Positions 33,508 to 42,734 of a stretch of 64,000 bases of DNA are shown in pieces. How positions within the stretch are numbered: position 1 is the stretch's first letter; the number at the start of each line of letters is the position of its first letter. Origin of the DNA: Streptomyces agglomeratus (lineage in GTDB: Bacteria > Actinomycetota > Actinomycetes > Streptomycetales > Streptomycetaceae); contig NZ_MEHJ01000001.1 in assembly GCF_001746415.1 (NCBI RefSeq), forward strand, positions 6,268,501-6,332,500, in the 5' to 3' direction. The translations under genes were made by a program, and so were the position numbers. The notes below the pieces were generated by a model. That model saw only the letters and a program-made list of their open reading frames with translations, searched no databases and was not told the origin of the DNA.

Positions 33508-34209
33508 ATGACCAACCAGCCCCGGGGGCTGCACGCCCAGCTGCTGGAAAGCCTCGGTCCCGCGATCACCGCCGGTGAGTACCCGCCCGGCAGCGTGCTG
33601 CGCACGGACGAGCTCGCCCAGCGCTTCGACGTGTCGCGCACGGTGATCCGCGAAGCGATCCGGGTCCTGGAGTCGATGCACCTCGTGGAGTCCCGCCGCC
33701 GGGTGGGCGTGACGGTACGCCCCACCGAGGAGTGGAACGTCTACGACCCTCAGGTCATCCGGTGGCGGCTGGCCGGCGCCGACCGCCCCCGCCAGCTGCG
33801 CTCCCTCACGGTGCTGCGCTCCGCCGTGGAGCCTGTGGCGGCGGGGCTCGCGGCGCGGTTCGCGACCCCGGAGCAGTGCGCGGCACTCACCGAGGAGGCG
33901 CTCGGGATGGTCGCGACCTCGCGGGGCGGGCAGCTCGACGCCTACCTCGTGCACGACATCGCGTTCCACCGCGTCGTCCTGCGCGCATCGGGCAACGAGA
34001 TGTTCGCCCGCCTCGGTGACGTGGTGGCCGAAGTCCTCAGCGGACGCACGAGGCACCAGGTGATGTTCGAGGACCCCGACCCCGCGGCCGTCACCCTGCA
34101 CGTCCAAGTCGCCGAAGCCGTAAGGGAAGGCGACGCGCCGCGGGCGGAGCGGCTGACCCGTGAGATCGCGGTCGGCGCGCTCCAGGAGCTCGACGTACTG
34201 GCCCCGTAG
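33508..34209 (+). CDS. gntR: GntR/FadR-type regulator of gluconate use
   Basis: 233 residues. The N-terminal winged helix is GSVLRTDELAQRFDVSRTVIREAIRVLESMHLVESRRRVGVTV. The FCD ligand domain has its metal-binding Asp/His residues in YLVHDIAFHRVVLRASGN. Position opposite gntK/gntP implies gluconate- or 6-phosphogluconate-responsive repression, as known for GntR of this type. Confidence 0.9.
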   Translation: MTNQPRGLHAQLLESLGPAITAGEYPPGSVLRTDELAQRFDVSRTVIREAIRVLESMHLVESRRRVGVTVRPTEEWNVYDPQVIRWRLAGADRPRQLRSLTVLRSAVEPVAAGLAARFATPEQCAALTEEALGMVATSRGGQLDAYLVHDIAFHRVVLRASGNEMFARLGDVVAEVLSGRTRHQVMFEDPDPAAVTLHVQVAEAVREGDAPRAERLTREIAVGALQELDVLAP

Positions 34210-34308
34210 GGCGCCCGTAATGTCCGCCCCATTATCCTTTTGTTTGCTTTAAATCAACTCTCTGAACACTCTTGACGCTTGTATGTCCGACCTCCGAGCA
34301 TTCTCCGC

Positions 34309-35049
34309 ATGGTCTTGTCAGACAGCCGGACAGGTGGCGGCGCACCCCGGCGCATCAGCGCGATGGAAGCCGTCCTCACCCACCTCCGGGACGCCATAGA
34401 GCGGGGTGAACTCGCCGTCGGCGAGAAGCTCCCCACGGAGGCCGAACTCGGAAAGCGCTTCGAGGTCAGCCGTTCCGTCGTACGGGAGGCCCTGCGCGCG
34501 CTCCAGGCGCTCGGCCTCACGGTGTCCCGGGCCGGCAAGGGCACGTACGTCGCGGCCGGCGGACCGGTCCAGAACCCGGTCTTCGGCGCGTACTCCGCCC
34601 GGGACCTGATCGAAGTGCGACGGCACGTCGAGATCCCCGTGGCGGGTTACGCTGCTACCCGTCGCACGCAGGACGACGTAGACCTGCTGACGCACCTGAT
34701 CGGGAAGATGGAGCAGGAGCCCGACCCCACCGCCTGGGTGGCGCTGGACACGCTCTTCCACATTTCCGTCGCCCAGGCTTCGGGCAACCCTGTCTTCCGC
34801 AAGATCATCGAAGAGATCAGGGACGCCCTTGCCCGGCAGTCCACCTTCCTGAACCAGCTCGGGGACCGACGACGCCAGTCGGACCTCGAGCACCGGGCGC
34901 TCGTAGAGGCGATCGTCGGCGGCTCCGAAGGAGCGGCGGTGCGGGCCATGGCCGCGCACCTCGAACACGTCGAGACCACCTTGAACACGATCGTGCGGCC
35001 CGGTACCGCACAGCACCCCCAAATGAAGGCGAAGAAACAGCATGAGTGA
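34309..35049 (+). CDS. FadR/FCD-type GntR regulator of the downstream permease
   Basis: 246 residues. The winged helix reads VGEKLPTEAELGKRFEVSRSVVREALRALQALGLTVSRAGKGTYV, with an FCD domain after it (LDTLFHISVAQASGN). The gene overlaps the permease start by 8 nt, so regulator and transporter are coupled. No Shine-Dalgarno stands before ATG 34309. A TTGACG at 34272-34277 lies about 35 nt upstream of the ATG, so a near-leaderless transcript is possible; a TTG at 34279 would add 10 residues. The preceding 98-nt gap is AT-rich. Confidence 0.85.
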   Translation: MVLSDSRTGGGAPRRISAMEAVLTHLRDAIERGELAVGEKLPTEAELGKRFEVSRSVVREALRALQALGLTVSRAGKGTYVAAGGPVQNPVFGAYSARDLIEVRRHVEIPVAGYAATRRTQDDVDLLTHLIGKMEQEPDPTAWVALDTLFHISVAQASGNPVFRKIIEEIRDALARQSTFLNQLGDRRRQSDLEHRALVEAIVGGSEGAAVRAMAAHLEHVETTLNTIVRPGTAQHPQMKAKKQHE

Positions 35050-36502
35050 CCGCACACTGTCTGCGGCCCCCGCCGGTCCCGCCGATCCCGTATCGACATC
35101 CCCACATGTCGACGCGGGTGACGAGGGTTACAGCAAGGACCTGAAGTCCCGCCACATCAACATGATCGCCATCGGCGGCGCGATAGGCACCGGCCTCTTC
35201 CTGGGCGCCGGTGGCCGCATGGCCGGAGCGGGTCCGTCCCTCGCCATCGCGTACGCCGTCTGCGGTGTCTTCGCCTTCTTCGTCGTCCGCGCGCTGGGCG
35301 AGCTGGTGCTCTACCGCCCGTCCTCCGGCGCCTTCGTCTCGTACGCCCGTGAATTCATGGGGGAGAAGGGCGCCTTCGCGGCGGGCTGGCTGTACTTCCT
35401 CAACTGGTCGACCACCGCCGTGGCCGACATCACGGCGGCCGCCACCTACGCCCACTTCTGGGCCATGTTCAGCGACGTACCGCAGTGGGTCCTCGCGCTG
35501 ATCGCCCTCGCCGTCGTCCTCACCGCGAACCTGATCTCGGTGAAGTACTTCGGTGAGATGGAGTTCTGGTTCGCGATCGTCAAGGTCGCCGCCCTGGTCG
35601 TCTTCATGGCCATCGGTATCTACCTGGTCGTCACCCAGCACCAGCTCGACGGCCACACCCCGGGCTTCTCCACGATCAGCGACGGCGGCGGCCTGTTCCC
35701 CGTCGGCATGCTGCCCATGCTCCTGGTCATCCAGGGCGTCGTCTTCGCGTACGCGTCGGTCGAGCTGTGCGGTGTCGCCGCCGGCGAGACGAAGAACCCC
35801 GAGAAGATCATGCCGAAGGCGATCAACTCGATCATGTGGCGCGTCGGCATCTTCTACGTCGGCTCCGTCGTCCTGCTCGCGCTGCTGCTCCCGTACACGG
35901 CGTACTCCGGCGGCGAGAGCCCCTTCGTCACCGTCATGAACAAGCTCGGCGTCGCCGGCGCCGCGGACGTCATGAACCTCGTCGTGCTGACGGCGGCCCT
36001 CTCCAGCCTGAACTCGGGCCTGTACTCCACGGGCCGGATCCTGCGCTCGATGGCGCTGTCGGGCTCCGCGCCCAAGTTCACCGGCCGCATGAACAAGGGC
36101 CAGGTGCCGTACGGCGGCATCCTGCTGACCGCCGGCTTCGGTGTCCTGGGCGTGGGTCTCAACTACGTCATGCCGGGCGAGGCGTTCGAGATCGTGCTGA
36201 ACTTCGCGTCGATCGGCATCCTCGGCACCTGGGGCATGATCATGCTCTGCTCGCTGCTGTTCTGGCACCGCTCGAAGGACGGCCGGGTCACGCGCCCGTC
36301 CTACCGCCTGCCGTGGGCCCCGTACACGCAGATCGTGACGCTGGCCTTCCTGGCCTCCGTGGTCGTCCTGATGTGGTGGGGCGGCGGCGTGGGCCGTACG
36401 ACCGTGATGTGCCTCCCGCTGATCGCGGCGGCGCTGGTCGGCGGCTGGTTCATGGTGCGCAAGCGCGTGGCCGCCGTCGCGACCGGGCGCGAAACCCTCT
36501 GA
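35042..36502 (+). CDS. Amino acid permease, AnsP-like (L-asparagine)
   Basis: 486 residues and 12 transmembrane segments. The AAT-family start LKSRHINMIAIGGAIGTGLFLGAGGRMAGAGP is intact, as are ELVLYRPSSGAFVSYAREFMGEKGAF and ELCGVAAGETKNPEKIMPKAIN. It is closest to the L-asparagine permease AnsP group, but substrate within the AAT family is not certain from sequence. It overlaps and is coupled to the FadR-type regulator upstream, and a terminator follows 45 nt after its stop. Confidence 0.88.
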   Translation: MSDRTLSAAPAGPADPVSTSPHVDAGDEGYSKDLKSRHINMIAIGGAIGTGLFLGAGGRMAGAGPSLAIAYAVCGVFAFFVVRALGELVLYRPSSGAFVSYAREFMGEKGAFAAGWLYFLNWSTTAVADITAAATYAHFWAMFSDVPQWVLALIALAVVLTANLISVKYFGEMEFWFAIVKVAALVVFMAIGIYLVVTQHQLDGHTPGFSTISDGGGLFPVGMLPMLLVIQGVVFAYASVELCGVAAGETKNPEKIMPKAINSIMWRVGIFYVGSVVLLALLLPYTAYSGGESPFVTVMNKLGVAGAADVMNLVVLTAALSSLNSGLYSTGRILRSMALSGSAPKFTGRMNKGQVPYGGILLTAGFGVLGVGLNYVMPGEAFEIVLNFASIGILGTWGMIMLCSLLFWHRSKDGRVTRPSYRLPWAPYTQIVTLAFLASVVVLMWWGGGVGRTTVMCLPLIAAALVGGWFMVRKRVAAVATGRETL

Positions 36503-36547
36503 CCCACCACACGCGCCCCGCACGCCCTGAGGGGCCCGCGAGTCCCC

Positions 36548-36586
36548 CCGCGCCGACGCCGCTCCTCCCGAGCCGCGTCGGCGCGG
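36548..36586. terminator. Terminator after the permease
   Basis: A 12-bp stem (CCGCGCCGACGC with GCGTCGGCGCGG) and a 15-nt loop lie between convergent genes. Confidence 0.7.
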
Positions 36587-36649
36587 TCGTTCCACGCCCC
36601 GGACGTGCCCCCTCACACGCGACCACCCCGCGTCCCGCGACCCCGCGCT

Positions 36650-37411
36650 TCAGCCCGGCCGGCGTCCCGAAACGGGTGCCCGGCCGCCGGGACGGGGCGG
36701 GCCGGGGGAGGCGGCGGCCCCCAGCCGCGCCTGAGCCGCCGCCAGCACCATCTCCAGGGCCGCCGGATACCCGCTGCCCGCCATCTCCGCCACCAGCACC
36801 CGCGCGGTCGCGGCGATGTGCGGATGACTGTCCGCCGGCAGCCGCGCGTACGTCCCCCGCCACGCCGCCTCCTCCGCCTCCCGCGCCCCCGCCGGCAGCG
36901 CGAGCGTCGCCGCGTCCAGCGCCGCGAACGACAGCGTCTGGTCCACGAAGACGTGGTAGATCCGCACCGCCTCCGCGTCCGGGAACCCGGCCCCGCGCAG
37001 GATCCCCAGGATCGTCTCCACCGCCTGGATCTCGTGTGCCCGCCCCGTCACCCGCGCGCACGTCAGCATCGCCGCCTGCGGATGCGCCTGGTACTCGGCG
37101 TGCATCATCATCCCCAGCGTCCGCAGATCGGCCCGCCACCGCCCACTGGGCCGGAACCGCCGCAGCGTACGCCCGATCAGCTCGTCGGCCACCGCGAGCA
37201 ACAGATCGTCGGTGTCCCGGAAGTACCGGTAGAGCGCACTCGGGTCGGCCCCCAGCGCTGCCCCGAGCCGCCGCACGGTGAGCGCCGCCGCGCCGTGCTC
37301 ATGGATCAGCCGCAGCGCCGTGGCGACGATCAGCTCCTCGGACAGCACCGTGCCCCGCTTGGTGGGCCGCCTGCGCCGCCGCCCCTCCTCCGGCACCACT
37401 CGCTCACTCAT
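36650..37411 (-). CDS. TetR-family regulator, likely regulator of the adjacent operon
   Basis: 253 residues. The basic N-tail RRRRRPTKRGTVLSEELI precedes the helix-turn-helix ALRLIHEHGAAALTVRRLG and DPSALYRYFRDTDDLL. The C-terminal domain is TetR_C-like and ends in a Pro/Gly/Arg tail. ATG 37411 is preferred over the GTG at 37420. It is divergent from a permease-amidohydrolase-dehydrogenase-MBL operon, and a 19-nt palindrome lies in the 99-nt gap between them. Confidence 0.87.
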   Translation of the reverse strand: MSERVVPEEGRRRRRPTKRGTVLSEELIVATALRLIHEHGAAALTVRRLGAALGADPSALYRYFRDTDDLLLAVADELIGRTLRRFRPSGRWRADLRTLGMMMHAEYQAHPQAAMLTCARVTGRAHEIQAVETILGILRGAGFPDAEAVRIYHVFVDQTLSFAALDAATLALPAGAREAEEAAWRGTYARLPADSHPHIAATARVLVAEMAGSGYPAALEMVLAAAQARLGAAASPGPPRPGGRAPVSGRRPG

Positions 37412-37423
37412 GCCGCGCACGTT

Positions 37424-37442
37424 ACGACAACACTGTTGACGT
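37424..37442. promoter_or_regulatory. TetR operator palindrome ACGACAACACTGTTGACGT
   Basis: Nine paired positions around one central base, with eight complementary. It overlaps a TTGACG that could be the -35 element of the permease operon, a classic repressor placement, and it is 12 nt from the regulator's own start. Confidence 0.65.
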
Positions 37443-37510
37443 GTGAAGGCCCGGCGGAGTTCGATGTGCCGCCATCGGGGCCGTCGTGGCCCCCCGGTGA
37501 AGGAGCCGCG

Positions 37511-38986
37511 ATGACGTCATCGAAGACCCCGTACGGCAGCGGCCCGCCCGCGCCCGGCACGCTCACCAGGACCCTCGGCGTAATGGACGGCTTCGCCATC
37601 GCCGCCTCCAGCACCGCCGCCACCACCAGCATCGGCATCGGCCTGGGCGTCACGGCGGGCGTCGTCGGCCTGCACCTGCCGATCATCATGCTGCTGGCGT
37701 TCCTGCCGGTCCTCGGCATCGCGAGCGCGTACACGCGGCTCAACAGGTCCGAGCCCAACATGGGCAGCGGCTACGTCTGGGTGGGGCGCTCCCTCAGCCC
37801 CTGGCTCGGCTTCCTCGTCGGCTGGATCGGCCTCGTCGCCACGGTCGTCTTCCTCTCCTACACGACCGCCGTCACCGGCTCCGCCCTCCTCCAGCTCGTC
37901 CGCGAGACGGGCGTACGCGGCGTCGCCGGCCTCACCCTGGACCCCGACTCCACCGCCCAGTCGACCGCGCTGGGCATCCTCGTCCTGATCGCCGTCACCC
38001 TCACCGCCGTCACCGGCCTGCGCACGGCCGCGAACCTCCAGAAGTACCTGCTCGTCTTCGAGTACGCCGTCCTGCTCGCCTTCTGCGGTTACGGACTCGT
38101 CGCCGGCCCGCACCCCTTCAGCCTCGACTGGCTCAACCCCTTCACCATCCCCTCCGGCCAGGCCCTCGCCCAGGGCCTCCTCCTCTCGGTCTTCTGCTAC
38201 TGGGGCTTCGAGTCCTCGTTCAGCGTCAACGAGGAGGTACGCGACCCGCAGGACGCCTCCAGAGCCGGACTGATCACCCTCTTCACCATGCTCGGCCTCT
38301 TCCTGCTCGGCTCCTTCGCCTTCCAGCGCGTCCTGTCAAGGGACGAACTCGCCGGCAACGGCGCCCAGGGCCTCACCTTCTTCGGCGACCGCCTCGCCGA
38401 CCAGCCGCTCGCCGCGCTCCCGCTGATCGCGCTGACCTTCTCCGCCGTCGCCTCCCTCCAGGCCGGCGTGATCCCCACCGTGCGCGGCATGTTCGCGATG
38501 AGCCGCGACCGTACGATGGGCCCGCTCTGGCAGCGGATCAGCCCGCGGTACGGAACCCCGGCGGCCGGCACGGTCGCGATCGGCTGCGTCGCCGCGGCCG
38601 TCGCGTTCCTCTCCCTCGTCCTCCCGAAGATCGCCGACGTGATCCTGGCCTCCGTCAACGCCATCGGCGTCGTCGTCTCCCTCTACTACGCCCTCACCGC
38701 GCTCGCCGCCGCCGCGCGCTTCCGCTCCACACCGCGCGTCGTCGTGGTGCCGGTGCTCAGCGCGGCCGTACTGCTCGCCCTCGGCGGTTACCTCTGCTGG
38801 ACCTTCTACACCTCCGCCGACCACTTCGAAATCAGCGCGGACAACGGCTGGTTCATGCTCGCGTGCCCCGCCGTGATGGTGCTGAGCGGATTCGTCGCGG
38901 CGGCCTGGGCGAAGTGGGTGCGCAAGTCCCCCTACTTCGTCACCGGACGCGGAACCGACCCGGACGCCGTACCCCTGTCCGTCTGA
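37511..38986 (+). CDS. APC-superfamily permease, first gene of the amidohydrolase operon
   Basis: 491 residues and about 12 transmembrane helices. The APC core is visible: FAIAASSTAATTSIGIGLGVTAG, NMGSGYVWVGRSLSPWLGFLVGW, and YWGFESSFSVNEEVRDPQDASRAG. It probably imports an amino acid, amine or N-substituted compound that the downstream amidohydrolase handles. ATG 37511 has AAGGAG about 6 nt upstream. The gene starts 99 nt from a divergent TetR. Confidence 0.88.
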   Translation: MTSSKTPYGSGPPAPGTLTRTLGVMDGFAIAASSTAATTSIGIGLGVTAGVVGLHLPIIMLLAFLPVLGIASAYTRLNRSEPNMGSGYVWVGRSLSPWLGFLVGWIGLVATVVFLSYTTAVTGSALLQLVRETGVRGVAGLTLDPDSTAQSTALGILVLIAVTLTAVTGLRTAANLQKYLLVFEYAVLLAFCGYGLVAGPHPFSLDWLNPFTIPSGQALAQGLLLSVFCYWGFESSFSVNEEVRDPQDASRAGLITLFTMLGLFLLGSFAFQRVLSRDELAGNGAQGLTFFGDRLADQPLAALPLIALTFSAVASLQAGVIPTVRGMFAMSRDRTMGPLWQRISPRYGTPAAGTVAIGCVAAAVAFLSLVLPKIADVILASVNAIGVVVSLYYALTALAAAARFRSTPRVVVVPVLSAAVLLALGGYLCWTFYTSADHFEISADNGWFMLACPAVMVLSGFVAAAWAKWVRKSPYFVTGRGTDPDAVPLSV

Positions 38987-39027
38987 CCCCACACCAATCC
39001 CGCCAACCCCCTCTAAGGAACCCACCC

Positions 39028-40677
39028 ATGCGCCACACCCCCGCCGACCTCGTCTTCACCGGCGGCCCCGTCCTCACCCTGGACGCCGCCCGCAGCCGCG
39101 CCACCACCGTCGCCGTCACCGGCGACCGCGTCACCGCCGTCGGCCACGACGAGGTACGTGACCTCATCGGCCCCCAGACCGAAGTGGTCGACCTCGAAGG
39201 GAAACTCCTGCTCCCCGGCTTCCAGGACGCCCACATCCACCCGGTGGCGGCCGGTCTGGAACTGGCCCACTGCGACCTGACGGCCGCGCGTACGGCTGCC
39301 GGGACAGTGGCCGCCGTACGCGCGTACGCCGAAGCCCGCCCCGAAGAGGAGTGGATCACCGGCGGCGGGTGGTCCATGGAGGCGTTCGACGCGGGCGCGC
39401 CCACGAAGGACCTGCTCGACGCCGTCGTCCCCGACCGCCCCGTCTACCTCCCCAACCGCGACCACCACGGTGCCTGGGTCAACAGCCGCGCCTTGGAACT
39501 CGCCGGCGTCGACCGCACCACCCCCGACCCCGCCGACGGCCGCATAGAGCGAGCCGCCGACGGCAGCGGCGAGCCCACCGGCCTCCTCCAGGAGGGCGCC
39601 ATGGAGCTGGTCGCCCGCCTCGTCCCGCCGTCCACGCCCGCCGACCGGCTCGCCGCACTCCTCCGGGCCCAGCGACTGCTCCACTCGTACGGCGTCACCG
39701 CCTGGCAGGACGCCATCGTGGGCTCCTTCGGCGCGATGGACGACCCCGCCGACGCCTACCTCACCGCCGCCCGCGACGGCTCCCTCACCGCCCGCGTCGC
39801 CGGCGCCCTGTGGTGGGACCGCGAACGCGGCGCCGAACAGATCCCCGAACTCCTAGCCCGACGCGCGGAGCTGAGCCACGGCCGGTTCCGCGCCGGATCG
39901 GTGAAGATCATGGTGGACGGAGTCGCCGAGACGGGCACCGCCGCGCTCCTCGCCCCGTACCTGGACGGCTGCGGCTGCCCCACCGCCAACCGCGGCACCA
40001 GCTTCATCGACCCCGCCGACCTGCGCCGGTACGTCACCGAGCTCGACGCCCTCGGCTTCCAGGCCCACTTCCACGCCCTCGGCGACCGCGCCGTACGCGA
40101 GGCCCTGGACGCTGTCGAAGCGGCCCGCACCGCCAACGGATGGCGCGACACCCGCCCGCACCTCGCCCACCTGCAAGTCGTCCACCCCGACGACATCGCC
40201 CGCTTCCGGCAACTCGGTGCCACCGCCAACATCCAGCCCCTGTGGGCCGCGCACGAGCCGCAGATGGACGAGCTGACCATCCCGTTCCTCGGCCCGGAAC
40301 GGGCCGGCCACCAGTACCCCTTCGCCGCCCTGCTGCGCTCCGGCGCCACCCTCGCGGCGGGCAGCGACTGGCCCGTCAGCAGCCCCGAGCCGCTGCACGG
40401 CATCCACACCGCCGTGAACCGCGTCGAGCCCGGCGGCACCGGACCGGTCTTCATCCCCGGGCAGCGCATCGGCCTGACCGACGCCCTGACCGCCTACACG
40501 GCGGGCTCCGCCCACGTGAACCACCTCGACGACACCGGCAGCGTCCGCGCCGGATTCCTGGCCGACCTGGTGGTACTGGACCGCGACCCGTACGCGGCGC
40601 CCCCCGGCGAGATCGCCGCGACCCGGGTGGCACGCACCTACGTGGGCGGACGGCAGGTCTACGACGCCGGTCTGTAG
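39028..40677 (+). CDS. YtcJ-like amidohydrolase
   Basis: 549-residue metal-dependent hydrolase. It has the N-terminal beta-sandwich, then the metal site [13 protein letters not shown], a lysine-region segment [18 protein letters not shown], late [31 protein letters not shown] and the catalytic Asp in [17 protein letters not shown]. This is the YtcJ/amidohydrolase_3 family, which cleaves amide or similar bonds; specific substrates are mostly unknown. AAGGA precedes ATG 39028, 41 nt after the permease. Co-occurrence with a permease and mycothiol-type enzymes suggests it releases an aldehyde or acid from an imported N-compound. Confidence 0.88.
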   Translation: MRHTPADLVFTGGPVLTLDAARSRATTVAVTGDRVTAVGHDEVRDLIGPQTEVVDLEGKLLLPGFQDAHIHPVAAGLELAHCDLTAARTAAGTVAAVRAYAEARPEEEWITGGGWSMEAFDAGAPTKDLLDAVVPDRPVYLPNRDHHGAWVNSRALELAGVDRTTPDPADGRIERAADGSGEPTGLLQEGAMELVARLVPPSTPADRLAALLRAQRLLHSYGVTAWQDAIVGSFGAMDDPADAYLTAARDGSLTARVAGALWWDRERGAEQIPELLARRAELSHGRFRAGSVKIMVDGVAETGTAALLAPYLDGCGCPTANRGTSFIDPADLRRYVTELDALGFQAHFHALGDRAVREALDAVEAARTANGWRDTRPHLAHLQVVHPDDIARFRQLGATANIQPLWAAHEPQMDELTIPFLGPERAGHQYPFAALLRSGATLAAGSDWPVSSPEPLHGIHTAVNRVEPGGTGPVFIPGQRIGLTDALTAYTAGSAHVNHLDDTGSVRAGFLADLVVLDRDPYAAPPGEIAATRVARTYVGGRQVYDAGL

Positions 40678-40735
40678 AGCGAGTACGGTGCCAAAGCGGT
40701 GCCCGTACTCGACGCGCGAGGAAGGAAGTTCACGT

Positions 40736-41824
40736 ATGACACAGCAGGTCCAAGGGGTGATCGCACCGGGGAAGAACGAGCCGGTGCGGGTCGAGACCGT
40801 CCTCGTCCCCGACCCGGGCCCCGGCGAGGCCGTCGTGCAGATCCAGGCGTGCGGCGTCTGCCACACCGACCTGCACTACAAACAGGGCGGCATCAACGAC
40901 GACTTCCCCTTCCTCCTCGGCCACGAGGCCGCTGGCATCGTCGAGTCGGTCGGCCAAGGCGTCACCGAGGTCGCCCCCGGCGACTTCGTCGTCCTCAACT
41001 GGCGGGCGGTCTGCGGCCGGTGCCGGGCCTGTCTGCGCGGGCGCCCCCAGTACTGCTTCGATACCCACAACGCCCGGCAGAAGATGACGCTGCTCGACGG
41101 CACCGAGCTGTCCCCGGCACTCGGCATCGGCGCGTTCGCCGAGAAGACCCTGGTGGCGGCGGGACAGTGCACCAAGGTCGACCCGTCCGTCCGGCCCGCC
41201 GTCGCGGGCCTGCTCGGCTGCGGCGTCATGGCGGGCATCGGCGCCGCCATCAACACCGGCCAGGTCGGCCGGGGCGACTCGGTCGCCGTCATCGGCTGCG
41301 GCGGCGTCGGGGACGCGGCGATCGTCGGCGCCAGGCTCGCGGGCGCGGCGAAGATCATCGCTGTGGACATCGACGACCGGAAGCTGGAGACCGCCCGCAC
41401 CATGGGCGCCACCCACACCGTCAACTCCCGCTCCACCGACCCAGTCGAGGCCGTCCGCGAGCTCACCGGCGGATTCGGCGCCGACGTCGTCATCGAGGCG
41501 GTGGGCCGCCCGGAGACGTACAAGCAGGCGTTCTACGCCCGTGACCTGGCCGGCACCGTGGTCCTCGTCGGCGTCCCCACCCCCGACATGCGGCTCGACC
41601 TCCCGCTCATCGACGTCTTCGGCCGGGGCGGGTCCCTGAAGTCGTCCTGGTACGGCGACTGCCTGCCCTCCCGCGACTTCCCGATGCTGATCGACCTGCA
41701 CCAGGAGGGCCGTATCGACCTCGCCGCCTTCGTCACCGAGACCATCGGCCTGGGCGACATCGAGAAGGCGTTCGCGCGCATGCACGAGGGCGACGTACTG
41801 CGCTCGGTGGTGGAGTTCTCATGA
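40736..41824 (+). CDS. mscR: Mycothiol-dependent formaldehyde/aldehyde dehydrogenase (MscR/FadH type)
   Basis: 362-residue zinc alcohol dehydrogenase. It has catalytic zinc ligands in [11 protein letters not shown] and LLGHEAAG, the structural zinc motif [15 protein letters not shown], and the NAD fold [20 protein letters not shown]. The length and the [27 protein letters not shown] loop match S-(hydroxymethyl)mycothiol dehydrogenase / S-nitrosomycothiol reductase. It oxidises the formaldehyde-mycothiol adduct to S-formylmycothiol. Its neighbour, overlapping by 4 nt, is an MBL hydrolase that could complete the pathway. The same window carries mshC for mycothiol synthesis. Confidence 0.88.
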   Translation: MTQQVQGVIAPGKNEPVRVETVLVPDPGPGEAVVQIQACGVCHTDLHYKQGGINDDFPFLLGHEAAGIVESVGQGVTEVAPGDFVVLNWRAVCGRCRACLRGRPQYCFDTHNARQKMTLLDGTELSPALGIGAFAEKTLVAAGQCTKVDPSVRPAVAGLLGCGVMAGIGAAINTGQVGRGDSVAVIGCGGVGDAAIVGARLAGAAKIIAVDIDDRKLETARTMGATHTVNSRSTDPVEAVRELTGGFGADVVIEAVGRPETYKQAFYARDLAGTVVLVGVPTPDMRLDLPLIDVFGRGGSLKSSWYGDCLPSRDFPMLIDLHQEGRIDLAAFVTETIGLGDIEKAFARMHEGDVLRSVVEFS

Positions 41825-42459
41825 CGGCCGCACCCGCACGCATCGACCACCTGGTCACCTCGGGCACCTTCTCGCTGGACGGCGGCACCTGGGACGTCGA
41901 CACCAACGTCTGGATCGTCGGCGACGACACCGAGGCGATCGTCATCGACGCGGCCCACGACGCCCGGGCCATCGCCGCCGTGCTCGGTGGCCGTACGCTG
42001 CGCGCCATCGTCTGCACCCACGCCCACAACGACCACATCGACGCCGCCCCGGCCCTCGCCGAGGCCACCGGGGCGCCGGTCCTCCTGCACCCCGACGACC
42101 TGCCGCTGTGGAAGCAGACCCACCCGGACCGGACCCCCGACGGGGAGCTCGCCGACGGCCAGGTCCTCACCGTCGCCGGGATCGCACTGACCGTCCTGCA
42201 CACCCCGGGCCACGCCCCCGGCGCGGTCTGCCTGTACGCCCCCGAGCTGGCCACCGTCTTCACCGGAGACACCCTCTTCCAGGGCGGCCCCGGCGCCACG
42301 GGCCGCTCCTTCTCGCACTTCCCGACGATCGTCGACTCGATCCGTGACCGGCTGCTCACGCTGCCGCCGCAGACGCGGGTATGCACCGGCCACGGCGACG
42401 GGACCACCGTCGCGGCCGAGGCCCCGCACCTCCAGGAGTGGATCACCAGAGGCCACTGA
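41821..42459 (+). CDS. MBL-fold hydrolase, candidate S-acylmycothiol hydrolase
   Basis: 212 residues of glyoxalase-II-like metallo-beta-lactamase fold. The zinc ligands are [26 protein letters not shown] and GHGDG. The ATGA overlap with mscR means tight coupling. This pairing recurs in actinomycetes, where the MBL protein is proposed to hydrolyse S-formylmycothiol; that is established by association and not shown here. A perfect terminator hairpin follows 17 nt later. Confidence 0.87.
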   Translation: MTAAPARIDHLVTSGTFSLDGGTWDVDTNVWIVGDDTEAIVIDAAHDARAIAAVLGGRTLRAIVCTHAHNDHIDAAPALAEATGAPVLLHPDDLPLWKQTHPDRTPDGELADGQVLTVAGIALTVLHTPGHAPGAVCLYAPELATVFTGDTLFQGGPGATGRSFSHFPTIVDSIRDRLLTLPPQTRVCTGHGDGTTVAAEAPHLQEWITRGH

Positions 42460-42476
42460 GACGGGCCCGGAAAACG

Positions 42477-42507
42477 GAAGAACCCCCAGTTCGACTGGGG
42501 GTTCTTC
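42477..42507. terminator. Perfect bidirectional terminator
   Basis: A 14-bp perfect stem (GAAGAACCCCCAGT with ACTGGGGGTTCTTC) and a 3-nt loop. The UUC-rich 3' arm helps termination of the MBL operon on the plus strand, and the hairpin is also directly downstream of the tRNA on the minus strand. Confidence 0.85.
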
Positions 42508-42509
42508 GC

Positions 42510-42597
42510 TGGTGTCCGAGGGGGGACTTGAACCCCCACGCCCGATAAAGGGCACTAGCACCTCAAGCTAGCGCGTCTGCCATTCCGCCACCCGGAC
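42510..42597 (-). tRNA. tRNA-Leu (GAG anticodon)
   Basis: 88-nt class II tRNA with a long variable arm. The acceptor GTCCGGG pairs with CTCGGAC (one G-U), the anticodon stem-loop is CTAGC-TTGAGGT-GCTAG giving GAG, the T arm is GGGGGTTCAAGTCCCCC, and 3' ACCA is encoded. It decodes CUC/CUU. The terminator hairpin lies 2 nt after the CCA. Confidence 0.95.
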
Positions 42598-42734
42598 AAG
42601 GTGTCTGTCTCGCGGCCCTGGGCCGTTCCGACGTGGAAAACCATAGCAAACATTCAGACCCCCTGATCACACCCCCTTGCGGGGCAGCGGGAGGATGAGG
42701 GGGACCACCAGCACAGCCAGTGGGAGGAAGCAGC

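Noticed and set aside
42510..42597. tRNA-Leu as attachment site of an integrated element
   Set aside because: No integrase and no repeated tRNA 3' end were seen on either side.
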